A stretch of 19,657 nucleotides of DNA from Patescibacteria group bacterium (GCA_015491145.1 WFWM01000056.1:1-19657), one strand, 5' to 3'; positions 1 to 7,098 are shown, counted from the stretch's first letter. Numbers and translations are program-made. Notes: a model not told the origin generated them from the sequence alone.

Positions 1-255
1 CTCCAGCATTCGTTGACGCTCTTGCGCCGCCTCCTGCCGCAACCGCTCAGCTGCCTCTTGCGCTTCCTCCCGCACGCGCTGCGCCTCTTCCAATGCCCGC
101 GCTGCCTGCAGCGCCTCCTTTCTCCGCTCTTCCAACAAGTCGAGCACCGGGCGGTAGAGCAGGTACCACAGCACTGCCGCAAGGAGGGTGAAGTTGAAGA
201 TCTGCACCCCCAGCAAACGCACATCTATCCCAAATGCCGAGAAGATATCGGCCAT
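1..255 (-). CDS. atpF: F-type ATP synthase subunit b, first operon (C-terminus cut by window edge)
   Basis: Subunit b of the F0 sector is the peripheral stalk that holds F1 against the rotor. Reading the minus strand from an ATG at 255 gives 85 residues before the window ends. An N-terminal membrane segment (about residues 15-35, containing VQIFNFTLLAAVLWYLLYRP) is followed by a charged, Ala/Glu/Arg/Gln-rich helix typical of the b coiled coil. The Q-x-x-NF-x-L and LY-x-P-V pattern at the membrane exit is family-typical. It lies 20 nt after atpE in the order a-c-b, the usual F0 gene order. The C-terminal, delta-binding half is outside the window, so it cannot be said whether this operon has a normal stator. 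The next genes to the left should be atpH, atpA and so on. No clear Shine-Dalgarno is visible before the start. Confidence 0.88.
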   Translation of the reverse strand, partial: MADIFSAFGIDVRLLGVQIFNFTLLAAVLWYLLYRPVLDLLEERRKEALQAARALEEAQRVREEAQEAAERLRQEAAQERQRMLE

Positions 256-275
256 AGCAAGCGGCGCTGTAAGGG

Positions 276-644
<369 letters not shown>

Positions 645-1400
645 TCAGTGCTCCTCCGCGTGATCCGTCACCGCAATCTTCGTGAAAAAGAGTGTGAGGA
701 GCGCAAAGATGGCACCCTGAATGATACCCACAAACGCCTCAAACCCCATCATCGGCGCCGGAACGAACAGCGGCACGAGCGCCATAAGCACCAACAGGAG
801 CACCTTGCCGGAAAAGATGTTGCCAAAGAGCCGGAATGTGAACGAGACGATACGGGCCACCTCGCTCACAAACTCTATGATTCCCACCACGAACCCGAGA
901 ACCGAACGGAGGTTAACAAACTTCGTGAGGTATCTCAAGCCAAGCGTCCGCAGACCAAAGTACTCGATCACCACAAACGCGATGAGCGCCAGTGCAAGCG
1001 GCACATTCAAATCGGTGTTCACCGGATAGAGGAACGGCACCAGTGAGCGCTCACCGTGCGCCTCCTGCCACAGCCCAATCGTCCCCACCCCCGGCAGCAG
1101 GCCGATGAGGTTTGCAAGCGTAATGTAGAGAAACAGGGTTACCACAATAGGGAACAGCTGCCGCGCGAGCCGGCGACTCTCCAGTGTCTCCGCAATGAAG
1201 GAGAAGACGCTTCCAAGCAAGCTCTCTGCAAGCACTTGGCTTGCCGAGGAAGGGACCTTTCGGAGACGGAGGCGAACCCAGCAGGCCCATCCAATGAGGA
1301 GCGCCATCACCACCCAGCTGGTAAGGAGTGTGTTGGTGAGGGGAATACCGCCAATCGTCCCCAGCACGTAGGGTTTGAGCGCTATATGGATCCCCTCCAT
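645..1400 (-). CDS. atpB: F-type ATP synthase subunit a, first operon
   Basis: Subunit a forms the stationary ion half-channels against the c-ring. The protein has 251 residues and several hydrophobic segments. The essential stator arginine is Arg190 in the signature FTFRLFGNIF. The second signature, with Glu221 and Gln228 in GFEAFVGIIQGAIF, is also present. The residue equivalent to E. coli Glu219 is Lys199 (GNIFSGK), whereas the second operon's copy keeps Glu there. This is the first gene of its operon; no atpI precedes it. The ATG at 1400 has no Shine-Dalgarno, but a good promoter ends only 9 nt upstream, which suggests a leaderless transcript. The next gene upstream on the same strand, the macro-domain gene, is 156 nt away. 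Confidence 0.95.
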   Translation of the reverse strand: MEGIHIALKPYVLGTIGGIPLTNTLLTSWVVMALLIGWACWVRLRLRKVPSSASQVLAESLLGSVFSFIAETLESRRLARQLFPIVVTLFLYITLANLIGLLPGVGTIGLWQEAHGERSLVPFLYPVNTDLNVPLALALIAFVVIEYFGLRTLGLRYLTKFVNLRSVLGFVVGIIEFVSEVARIVSFTFRLFGNIFSGKVLLLVLMALVPLFVPAPMMGFEAFVGIIQGAIFALLTLFFTKIAVTDHAEEH

Positions 1401-1409
1401 AGCGTGCCC

Positions 1410-1438
1410 ATATTACCAGCAGCCTCCCCTCTTGCCAA
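1410..1438 (-). promoter_or_regulatory. Promoter of the first ATP synthase operon, probably giving a leaderless atpB mRNA
   Basis: On the minus strand TTGGCA (1433-1438, five of six to consensus) is followed after exactly 17 nt by TAATAT (1410-1415). Only 9 nt separate the -10 from the atpB ATG at 1400. The expected start of transcription therefore falls within about 3 nt of the start codon. The rest of 1401-1556 shows no other recognisable element. Confidence 0.6.
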
Positions 1439-1556
1439 CTCCTCTCTTGATCTGGATACCCGTACCGGCAACGACTACTACTGTCCGACCGCAGAACCCA
1501 CAGAGAGGGAATGGGGGGTCTACCTTCCCCCAGCAATCCAACTGACAATACGCTTG

Positions 1557-2006
1557 TCACCGCTTCCGTACAATTGTCACGGAGAGCGATGGAAACCGTG
1601 TTGCCTCTTCAGCGAGCAGCTGCTCCACCTCTGCCTCCGGCAGTCCCACCACTCCCGCACCGAGCAGAGGCACGGCAAGGGAACGGTGCCCTTCTTTCCT
1701 TGCCCACGAAAGCACCGATCGCCACACCGATCGGAGCGCATCAAGGGAAATGCGTTGATTCGTGGTGTAGTCAATTGTCGGTATATGCACCACGACTTTC
1801 GCCGGCAGGTTGCCGGCGGGAGTTACGGCAAAAGACCCGAGCGGCACAAAACCCGCCTCTCTCGAAGCCGCCTCCAGCTCCGGCCCTGCCGCCTGCGCAA
1901 TAGCCCGCGCCACCCCGCCGCCATGGATGAGTTGGGTATTGGCGGCATTCACCACGACATCGGCACGCACCTTCGTAATATCTCCCTCAATAACCTGCAC
2001 TGCCAT
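1557..2006 (-). CDS. Macro domain protein (ADP-ribose binding / ADP-ribosyl hydrolase type)
   Basis: This is a single macro domain of 149 residues. The family binds ADP-ribose and related metabolites, and many members remove ADP-ribose from proteins or nucleic acids or deacetylate O-acetyl-ADP-ribose. Visible hallmarks are the first strand IEGDIT (6-11), VVNAAN (18-23) with the ligand-contacting Asn residues, GGGVARAI (29-36), and the second ligand loop LLGAGVVG (114-121). The ATG at 2006 is chosen because it places the first beta strand right after Met; in-frame GTG codons at 2027 and 2018 are alternatives. It follows the DUF167 gene by 24 nt (or 3 nt with GTG), so the two are likely co-transcribed with tRNA-Pro(GGG). 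The substrate cannot be predicted; no partner ADP-ribosyltransferase is present in the window. Confidence 0.88.
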   Translation of the reverse strand: MAVQVIEGDITKVRADVVVNAANTQLIHGGGVARAIAQAAGPELEAASREAGFVPLGSFAVTPAGNLPAKVVVHIPTIDYTTNQRISLDALRSVWRSVLSWARKEGHRSLAVPLLGAGVVGLPEAEVEQLLAEEATRFPSLSVTIVRKR

Positions 2007-2030
2007 ACCGACGCTCACGTGCCGCACGCG

Positions 2031-2291
2031 TCAGCAGACGATGCGGAGTAGTTTCTTCCGGCTCGCGTGCCCCCGAACAATCTCCACGCAAGAGGGGGCA
2101 AGCCCAAGATGCTCTGCAACAACCCGGCAAACCGCACGACTCGCCCGCCCTTTCTCCGGCGGCTCCGTCACCCACACCTTGAATACGCTTCCGCCCTCTG
2201 TCGCCTGTTCCTCTACGGCCTCCTTTCCCGCATTGGGGTAGACCACAACGGCAATGGTCCTAGCCTTAGCCACTTGGGCCTTCTCTGCCAT
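2031..2291 (-). CDS. DUF167 / YggU family protein (UPF0235)
   Basis: This small alpha/beta protein has 86 residues and no firmly established function. The family pattern is clear: a first strand ending in VYPNAGK (17-23), a middle VWVTEPPEKGRASRAVC matching the usual v-x-x-P-P-x-x-G-x-A-N/S-x-A, and a C-terminal SRKKLLRI matching the family's S-x-x-K ending. The ATG at 2291 lies 1 nt after the discriminator base of tRNA-Pro(GGG) on the same strand, leaving no room for a Shine-Dalgarno. If this start is right, tRNA 3'-end cleavage would itself create a leaderless mRNA. An in-frame GTG at residue 7 is an alternative start. The macro-domain gene follows immediately. Confidence 0.87.
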   Translation of the reverse strand: MAEKAQVAKARTIAVVVYPNAGKEAVEEQATEGGSVFKVWVTEPPEKGRASRAVCRVVAEHLGLAPSCVEIVRGHASRKKLLRIVC

Positions 2292-2292
2292 G

Positions 2293-2363
2293 TCGGGGTG
2301 CCCGGAATCGAACCGGGGCTACATCCACCCCATGGATGCGTACTGCCACTATACGACACCCCG
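2293..2363 (-). tRNA. tRNA-Pro (anticodon GGG)
   Basis: The 7-bp acceptor stem CGGGGTG/CACCCCG is perfect. The D arm, the anticodon stem CATCC/GGATG with loop ATGGGGT (anticodon GGG, G37) and the T arm CCGGG/CCGGG around TTCGATT are all present. U8 is present. CCA is not encoded. The gene is immediately followed by the DUF167 start codon. Confidence 0.95.
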
Positions 2364-2373
2364 CCGCAGGAAG

Positions 2374-2384
2374 AGTATACCACA
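2374..2384 (-). promoter_or_regulatory. Extended -10 promoter of tRNA-Pro(GGG)
   Basis: The minus-strand sequence TGTGGTATACT holds an extended -10 (TGG-TATACT). The TATACT lies at 2374-2379 and ends 10 nt before the tRNA 5' end. No -35 resembling TTGACA is seen. Transcription probably also drives the DUF167 and macro-domain genes. Confidence 0.5.
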
Positions 2385-2467
2385 AGACAGCTACGGGCGG
2401 CAGAGGCTGGTGGCTCTCCTTAACTATTTCCTTTCCATTCTCCTTCCATCCGCTCCTATGGTTCAAT

Positions 2468-3334
2468 ATGGTGGGTATGCGCGAACGACCCCCTACCCCC
2501 CACGAACAGCCACCGGAGCAGGAGGAATGGAAGCTCCTCTCGCGCGCTTGCGAGGTGGTGCACCAAAGCTTGCGGGATATGCTCGTGGAGGAGGTGCTCA
2601 ATCACTTTTTCCCTCACAAGGATCGATTCTTGGATGCCGTCACCCATCGCGTAAAAGGGGCGAGCTACACGCTCCAACCTTCCATTTGGGTTGCCGCGGT
2701 GCGCAACTACCTTGCCTGCACCTACCCTCCCTCAGCCGCTCTCTCCTCCATTCACCGACTCCTCGAGAAAGCGGCGCAGGAAGAGGCTGCAGGAGAGCGG
2801 AAAGAAGCGAGACGAAATCTCGCCACCTTCTCCTATGCTGCAGCACTTGAGACGGTCATCCAGCAGCTTGGAGCGTTGCACAAACCTACCCTCATACAAG
2901 ACGAGGCTTTCCAAACAGAGATCCTACGGCATATGAAACCGCTCTCTTTCTGGCAGGCGCAACGGATGGAGGCAGAGGAAGTGCGACCGTATGTCGAAAA
3001 AATGAAGGAGCAGTTCCCCTTCTTCCAAGAGTCGCTCTCCAGCGCCCCCTCCGATTTCATCGATATCGCTGAACGCGAAATGCCTCGCTTGTTGGAAGCT
3101 CTCTCCGACCCAAGTGGATTCCGAAGGAGTGTCGTCATCCTCGTTCATGAGTTTCTCGTAACGCTCTTTGGCCTTGCATTCTTCCAAGCTTCCAAGCGTG
3201 CGCTCGAACGCTACGAAGAAGAGAGAGGAACGCCGCAGGTGACAACCTCGGAGGATCGAGCGCTACTCAACACCTTCTTCCTTGAGGAGGTGCAAGATAT
3301 CTTTTCCCCATCACTGGCGCTTCCGCCCGCTTGA
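2468..3334 (+). CDS. Hypothetical protein, mostly helical, about 288 residues
   Basis: I do not recognise the family. The frame is long, runs opposite to nearly all neighbours and has normal composition. The N-terminus is Pro/Glu-rich (RPPTPHEQPPEQEE), the body is rich in Glu, Arg, Leu and Ala and is predicted helical by eye, and the C-terminus is short and Pro-rich. One hydrophobic stretch (VVILVHEFLVTLFGLAFF, near residue 235) could be a buried or membrane helix. There is no signal peptide and no nucleotide-binding or metal motif. Start codons at 2468 and 2477 are both possible; a TATGGT -10-like box at 2457-2462 lies just upstream, which slightly favours 2477. It converges with the next gene, with only 19 nt between stop codons and no hairpin, so the two transcripts may overlap. 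Confidence 0.72.
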   Translation: MVGMRERPPTPHEQPPEQEEWKLLSRACEVVHQSLRDMLVEEVLNHFFPHKDRFLDAVTHRVKGASYTLQPSIWVAAVRNYLACTYPPSAALSSIHRLLEKAAQEEAAGERKEARRNLATFSYAAALETVIQQLGALHKPTLIQDEAFQTEILRHMKPLSFWQAQRMEAEEVRPYVEKMKEQFPFFQESLSSAPSDFIDIAEREMPRLLEALSDPSGFRRSVVILVHEFLVTLFGLAFFQASKRALERYEEERGTPQVTTSEDRALLNTFFLEEVQDIFSPSLALPPA

Positions 3335-3353
3335 TACAACGGCTCAGCATCGC

Positions 3354-5003
3354 TCACACGCCAAACCGATTGGCTAGGTCAGCGAGCCGCTCCAACCCTC
3401 CCGCCTTCACCTCCGCTGCAGCAAGCAGTCGGAGAACCATGTTGTCCATCTGCGAGGGGTAGGTGCGCCGCACCCACTGGAGGTGCTCTGGCGTGATCGC
3501 TGCGTCGCGATCAACTTTGAGCCACGCGAGCACCTGCACGAGGCGTGCCCCTATCTCATTTGGGTGCTGCCCATACAGGAGCAGCATTGAACGGATCGGC
3601 TCGTGGCTCATCGCATCTTCCGCAACGCACTCTACTACCTGTCGAAAGAGCGTTGGGAATGACCTCACCACCTTGGCAACCGCCTTGGCGTTGAGGGATA
3701 CGCGCCCCGCATCAGGTTCCCGCAACTTCGACATCACCTCTCGAAGCTGGAGCAAGTGCCGCTTCCACGCTTCCTCAAGCTCGGGGTTTGCAAGAGGGGG
3801 GCTCCACCCCCGCGCTCCATTTCCCTCTCCTTCTGCATGCATCAACCAACGCCGAGTCTCCTCCGCCACGAGCATTACCCGTTCCGTGTGGGAAAGCGGG
3901 AAGGAGAGGTAGGTGTCGATATCGACGAAATCTGCAAGCAGGAACTGTCGTGTGAAGGGAGTAGGGTAGTGCCCCCACTCCCGCCACCGATGATCTGCCT
4001 CGTGGATGCGGATGAGGCTACGCCAGAGGAGCGCCTCATGGTGAGAGGAAACCCCCTCCCCATCTCGCAGGTTCCGCAGGTACCCCGGGGAAAGGTAGAG
4101 TGAAGTCGGGGTCCCGTGGAGAATGTACCGTAGGAGCGCGAGTCCTTTCGCGAGGGAACGCTCCCCTTCCTTTGCAGCAGGTGAGAGGAGAGCGCGGAGC
4201 CGTGAGAACAGCCGCGCAAGGGAGGCGTCCTCTTCAAGAGCATAGGAAGCCCACTTGGTGTTACGCTCAAGCGGATGGACGGATTGGAAGAGGAAACGAT
4301 GGAAACTCGCCGATTGCAGGTGTCTATACTCAGATTGTACGGTAGCGAGGGATTGCTGGAGCGCCTCCGTGAGATTTCGAGGCCTCCTCGTGGGCTGGAA
4401 AAACCATTCCCTTTGAGAACCTCGAATTGTGGCAGGGAGCGAAGGGTCATCCGGCGGAGTGATGGTAAGGTGCCAGTACCATCCCTCGGAAGACGTGAAA
4501 GCAGGGTTCCACTTGCGCCGCGCTGCTTGGACGCGAAAAGTTGCCCAGCGGGGGTCATCCGGCCCCATTCGGAGAGCATCTTCCGTGCTCGGCTCCCACC
4601 CCACGTATGTTTGCCAAAGAAACCACCGCTGTAGTTGGTGAGCCAATGCTTCGTCTACCCCCAAAGGGCGACCTTCTTCCTCTTGCGCAAACAGGACAGG
4701 GGCCCACTCAAGCAGCGACATCCCCATCCTTCTTGCGGCAAGGACAGCGAATGAGCGAGTGATGCGGTCTGCATCTCCCCACCGTCGGCGGGTGACTTCC
4801 GCAACCTCCTTCGCTGTTGGTTTCGGATCTCCTTCCTGAGGGAGAGGCGCGGTAGTCGTCGGCGCGGGTAGCCACTTTCCCTCGAGGAGTTCAGATGCGT
4901 AGCGTGCAACCAATCGCCAATCGATTGCTGGGGACGCTTCTCTCGTCTCCCTTCGCGCCTCCCCTTCCGATTCTCCCTCTCCTTGCCTTGGTGCCTTTTC
5001 CAT
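3354..5003 (-). CDS. Large hypothetical protein, 549 residues, starting right after tRNA-Pro(CGG)
   Basis: I do not recognise this protein. It starts with a charged, likely disordered segment (EKAPRQGEGESEGEARRETR) and a Pro/Thr linker near residue 50 (PAPTTTAPLP), then a Trp- and Arg-rich, mainly helical body. There is no signal peptide, membrane segment or Walker motif. The C-terminal helices (around LAWLKVDRDAAITPEHLQWVRR) look vaguely like a helical lid or winged-helix region, but I would not assign one. The ATG at 5003 is chosen because GGAG lies 5 nt upstream; frame positions above it run through the tRNA. It begins 12 nt after the discriminator base of tRNA-Pro(CGG), so the tRNA promoter probably drives it. 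It is convergent with the hypothetical gene at 2468-3334. Confidence 0.75.
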   Translation of the reverse strand: MEKAPRQGEGESEGEARRETREASPAIDWRLVARYASELLEGKWLPAPTTTAPLPQEGDPKPTAKEVAEVTRRRWGDADRITRSFAVLAARRMGMSLLEWAPVLFAQEEEGRPLGVDEALAHQLQRWFLWQTYVGWEPSTEDALRMGPDDPRWATFRVQAARRKWNPAFTSSEGWYWHLTITPPDDPSLPATIRGSQREWFFQPTRRPRNLTEALQQSLATVQSEYRHLQSASFHRFLFQSVHPLERNTKWASYALEEDASLARLFSRLRALLSPAAKEGERSLAKGLALLRYILHGTPTSLYLSPGYLRNLRDGEGVSSHHEALLWRSLIRIHEADHRWREWGHYPTPFTRQFLLADFVDIDTYLSFPLSHTERVMLVAEETRRWLMHAEGEGNGARGWSPPLANPELEEAWKRHLLQLREVMSKLREPDAGRVSLNAKAVAKVVRSFPTLFRQVVECVAEDAMSHEPIRSMLLLYGQHPNEIGARLVQVLAWLKVDRDAAITPEHLQWVRRTYPSQMDNMVLRLLAAAEVKAGGLERLADLANRFGV

Positions 5004-5015
5004 AGAGTCTCCAAG

Positions 5016-5086
5016 TCGGGGTGCCCGGAGTCGAACCGGGACTACACGCACCCGAAGCGTGCGGACTACCATTATCCGACACCCCG
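5016..5086 (-). tRNA. tRNA-Pro (anticodon CGG)
   Basis: The acceptor CGGGGTG/CACCCCG, anticodon stem CACGC/GCGTG with loop TTCGGGT (anticodon CGG, G37) and T arm CCGGG/CCGGG around TTCGACT are intact. CCA is not encoded. It is closely related to the tRNA-Pro(GGG) at 2293-2363, especially in the 3' half. A 549-residue reading frame starts 12 nt downstream. Confidence 0.95.
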
Positions 5087-5095
5087 TCTCAGATC

Positions 5096-5104
5096 ACTAT
5101 ACCG
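5096..5104 (-). promoter_or_regulatory. -10 box of tRNA-Pro(CGG)
   Basis: The minus-strand sequence CGGTATAGT has TATAGT at 5096-5101, ending 9 nt before the tRNA 5' end. It matches the GG-TATA(G/C)T pattern of the other tRNA promoters here; no clear -35 is visible. Confidence 0.45.
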
Positions 5105-5187
5105 AACTTTTCTCCACCCTGCCACTGAAGGCAGTCTCCGTTTCAAACCCAGCTTGCTTGCCACGGTGCTGTCCCCCACACCATCCG

Positions 5188-5196
5188 TGGTATACT
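5188..5196 (+). promoter_or_regulatory. Extended -10 promoter for the small Cys-rich protein
   Basis: TGG-TATACT is a good extended -10 (TATACT at 5191-5196). The start of transcription would be near 5203, giving a leader of about 40 nt to the ATG at 5244. The rest of 5087-5243 shows only the divergent tRNA-Pro(CGG) promoter. Confidence 0.5.
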
Positions 5197-5243
5197 TTCC
5201 AAGGAAATTAACCGGCACATTACTCGTCTCTCATCTTCCACCT

Positions 5244-5420
5244 ATGGCGCAACTGCACTACATCTGCAAAGGTTCCTGCGGCGGCGTCTCCCCTACCCCC
5301 ACGGTCTGTGGCGACCCGTCGTGTAATCGGCATGGCAAACCGCTCGATCCATGCGAATGCGAGGAGCAGGAACACCTCGCAAAACTCTCGCCAACTACAG
5401 AAGAAGGAGGCAGTGAATAG
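5244..5420 (+). CDS. Small Cys-rich, probable zinc-ribbon protein (58 residues)
   Basis: This 58-residue protein has a compact Cys cluster in its N-terminal half: C9, C13, C23, C28, C38 and C40 in contexts YICKGSCGG, TVCGDPSC and LDPCECEE. The C-x3-C ... C-x4-C spacing suggests a treble-clef or zinc-ribbon-like metal site. It resembles small conserved proteins that I recall from Parcubacteria genomes with a Y-x-C-K-G-x-C-G start; that is memory, not a search. The acidic tail is probably disordered. It has its own promoter on the plus strand and is followed 23 nt later by a 16-bp hairpin, so it looks like a single-gene transcription unit. Its role is unknown. No Shine-Dalgarno is obvious before the chosen ATG; the frame upstream runs back through the tRNA. 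Confidence 0.7.
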   Translation: MAQLHYICKGSCGGVSPTPTVCGDPSCNRHGKPLDPCECEEQEHLAKLSPTTEEGGSE

Positions 5421-5442
5421 AAGGGGGCGCGTACCACCGCGC

Positions 5443-5478
5443 ACCACACAGCCGCCCCGTAAGGGGCGGCTGTGTGGT
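5443..5478. terminator. 16-bp perfect hairpin between convergent transcripts
   Basis: ACCACACAGCCGCCCC (5443-5458) pairs perfectly with 5463-5478 around a GTAA loop. On the plus strand this is a GNRA tetraloop, which favours a role at the 3' end of the small Cys-rich gene. It could also end the minus-strand tRNA-Ala(GGC) transcript. Neither side has a T-run, so it is a stable hairpin terminator or an RNA end-protecting structure. Confidence 0.65.
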
Positions 5479-5505
5479 TATGTAACCAAAAAGAGATGAC
5501 CCTTG

Positions 5506-5578
5506 TGGACCGTACCGGATTCGAACCGGTGACCTCCTCCATGCCATGGAGGCGCTCTACCAACTGAGCTAACGGCCC
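5506..5578 (-). tRNA. tRNA-Ala (anticodon GGC)
   Basis: The acceptor stem GGGCCGT/ACGGTCC contains the alanine identity pair G3:U70. The D arm GCTCAGTTGGTAGAGC, anticodon stem CCTCC/GGAGG with loop ATGGCAT (GGC) and T arm ACCGG/CCGGT are complete. CCA is not encoded. It is the only minus-strand tRNA here with no protein gene immediately downstream on its strand; the hairpin at 5443-5478 follows. Confidence 0.96.
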
Positions 5579-5593
5579 AGCGCTCCGGTCCTT

Positions 5594-5604
5594 TTTATAC
5601 CACA
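5594..5604 (-). promoter_or_regulatory. Extended -10 promoter of tRNA-Ala(GGC)
   Basis: The minus-strand sequence TGTGGTATAAA contains TATAAA at 5594-5599, 15 nt before the tRNA. It shares the TGTGG-TATA core with the tRNA-Pro(GGG) and tRNA-Val promoters. Confidence 0.45.
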
Positions 5605-5684
5605 TCGCAGGAGAGGAAGCGAGGCGCTATCTGCGCTCCTCAGCGGCTTGCTGCTCACCCCCCTCCCCGCCTCGCGTTTCCTCC

Positions 5685-6896
5685 TCAATCTTCCTCGCCC
5701 TCTTCATTGAGGTTGTTCTCCTCGAGGGTTTGGAAGACAGCCGCTTCACGATCTCGAATGCCGATACGCTCCTCCTCTCGCTCTATTGTCTCCCGCTGCG
5801 TCTTCGTTGCGGGATGGCGAGGGGTGAGCATTGCGCAGGTATCATCGCATTTGCGTGAGGAGAGAGGAGCTGTGCCGAGCCATTCCGCCGTGCGAATAAT
5901 TTCGTTCTTATTGAAGCCGGAAAGGGGGCGGAGCACAGGGAGCGTGGTCGCCGCCGTAATTGTGGCGATGTTGGAGAGGGTCTGCGAGGCAACCTGCCCA
6001 ACACTCTCTCCTGTGATGAGTGCCTCCGCACGAAGCTGTCGTGCCCACCGTTCAGCAAGGCGCATCATGCTCCGTCGCAAGAGGACGACTCGCATCTTCT
6101 CTTGCGCCTGCTTAATGAGCAGTTTCGTAAGGAGGAACACATTCATCGTGGCAAAGCGTGCTTTCCGGTCGCTCCATTGCGCGAGGTGGGCTGCAAGCGC
6201 CCGGGCCACCTCCCTCGCTTCTTCCCCTGTTGCAGGTGCGGCATGGAAGTGGAGCCAATGGACACGCACCCCCCGCTTCATCATCAGGTAGCTCGCCACA
6301 GGCGAATCGAAACCGCTCGAAAGAAGGCAAACGGCATCACCTGAGGCACCAACCGGTAGTCCTCCTACCCCATCTTCCCGTATCCACAGGAGAATGCTGC
6401 TGTGGAGCACCTCCACGACAAGATTATTCTCCGGCTTGCGCAGCTGTACGCGCAGCGATGGAGCCTCCTGCCCGACCGCCTCTCCAAGCCACCGCTCTAT
6501 CTCAGGGGAAGTCTTTGGGTAGTATTTATCCGCCCTATGCGCCGTAATGCGAAATGTAGAGCCCCGCTGCTGCAGCAGCGCAGCAAACCCGCGAGCAGCC
6601 GAGGCAATTTCCTGTTCTGACGCATCTCTCGGTAGGAGCACGCCGCTTCCAAAACTTGCCACACCCGGCGTGCGTGCGAGGCGCCCCTTCGCTGCTTCCG
6701 AAAGGGGGGCGGCACCTATCGCTACCACCCGTGACTCCCGCAACACCAGCTTCTCCACTGTAACGCCACAGCGTTGGAGCTGCTCTCGCAGCCGATTGAG
6801 GAAGATGTGTTCGTAGCGCGGACGATTCCCTCCCTTCAAGCCGATTTCGTCGTAGTGAAATACGATGACGGGAGTTGCACGCTGCACCAACTGCAT
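5685..6896 (-). CDS. thiI: tRNA 4-thiouridine synthetase ThiI, without rhodanese domain
   Basis: ThiI activates U8 of tRNA by adenylation and inserts sulfur to make s4U. The 403 residues hold the N-terminal ferredoxin-like domain, a THUMP domain (about 60-170, with TAHRADKYYPKTSPE), and the PP-loop ATPase domain with LSSGFDSPVAS (192-202; the second residue of the usual SGG is Ser). GESVGQVASQTLSNI and KCDDTCAMLTPRHPATK, with conserved Cys354, follow. The C-terminal rhodanese domain of E. coli ThiI is absent, as in many other bacteria, so the sulfur relay must use another protein. A GGAGG lies 9 nt before the ATG. The gene begins 39 nt after tRNA-Ala(UGC) on the same strand and ends 106 nt before tRNA-Ala(GGC). 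All seven tRNAs in the window have U8, its target. Confidence 0.95.
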   Translation of the reverse strand: MQLVQRATPVIVFHYDEIGLKGGNRPRYEHIFLNRLREQLQRCGVTVEKLVLRESRVVAIGAAPLSEAAKGRLARTPGVASFGSGVLLPRDASEQEIASAARGFAALLQQRGSTFRITAHRADKYYPKTSPEIERWLGEAVGQEAPSLRVQLRKPENNLVVEVLHSSILLWIREDGVGGLPVGASGDAVCLLSSGFDSPVASYLMMKRGVRVHWLHFHAAPATGEEAREVARALAAHLAQWSDRKARFATMNVFLLTKLLIKQAQEKMRVVLLRRSMMRLAERWARQLRAEALITGESVGQVASQTLSNIATITAATTLPVLRPLSGFNKNEIIRTAEWLGTAPLSSRKCDDTCAMLTPRHPATKTQRETIEREEERIGIRDREAAVFQTLEENNLNEEGEED

Positions 6897-6935
6897 AGGA
6901 CAACACCTCCCCCTCCATCGCCTCCTCTACTCAAG

Positions 6936-7008
6936 TGGACCCGAGCGGATTCGAACCGCTGACCTCCGGTGTGCAAAACCGGCGCTCTACCAACTGAGCT
7001 ACGGGCCC
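6936..7008 (-). tRNA. tRNA-Ala (anticodon UGC)
   Basis: The acceptor GGGCCCG/CGGGTCC carries G3:U70. The anticodon stem CCGGT/ACCGG with loop TTTGCAC (UGC) and T arm AGCGG/CCGCT are intact. CCA is not encoded. Outside the anticodon arm it is almost identical to the tRNA-Ala(CGC) at 14629-14701, suggesting duplication. thiI follows 39 nt downstream. Confidence 0.96.
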
Positions 7009-7017
7009 GCATACCCA

Positions 7018-7023
7018 ACTATA
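7018..7023 (-). promoter_or_regulatory. -10 box of tRNA-Ala(UGC), likely also driving thiI
   Basis: TATAGT on the minus strand ends 9 nt before the tRNA 5' end. It is preceded by GC rather than the GG seen in the other tRNA promoters. No separate promoter is evident between the tRNA and thiI. Confidence 0.4.
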
Positions 7024-7098
7024 GCGAATTCCATCCTCCTTCGCCACCTCCCTAACCCCTGCGCCTGCGCGTGATCCTCACGGCGTCCTCGCTATCCT

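Noticed and set aside
1500..1540. Terminator after the macro-domain gene
   Set aside because: The G-run/C-run pairing (GGGGG ... CCCCC) is only 5-6 bp and no T-run follows on the minus strand.
2293..5086. Integrated element with tRNA-Pro attachment repeats
   Set aside because: The two tRNAs have different anticodons and are both complete, and there is no integrase or recombinase between them; kept only as a low-confidence rearrangement idea.
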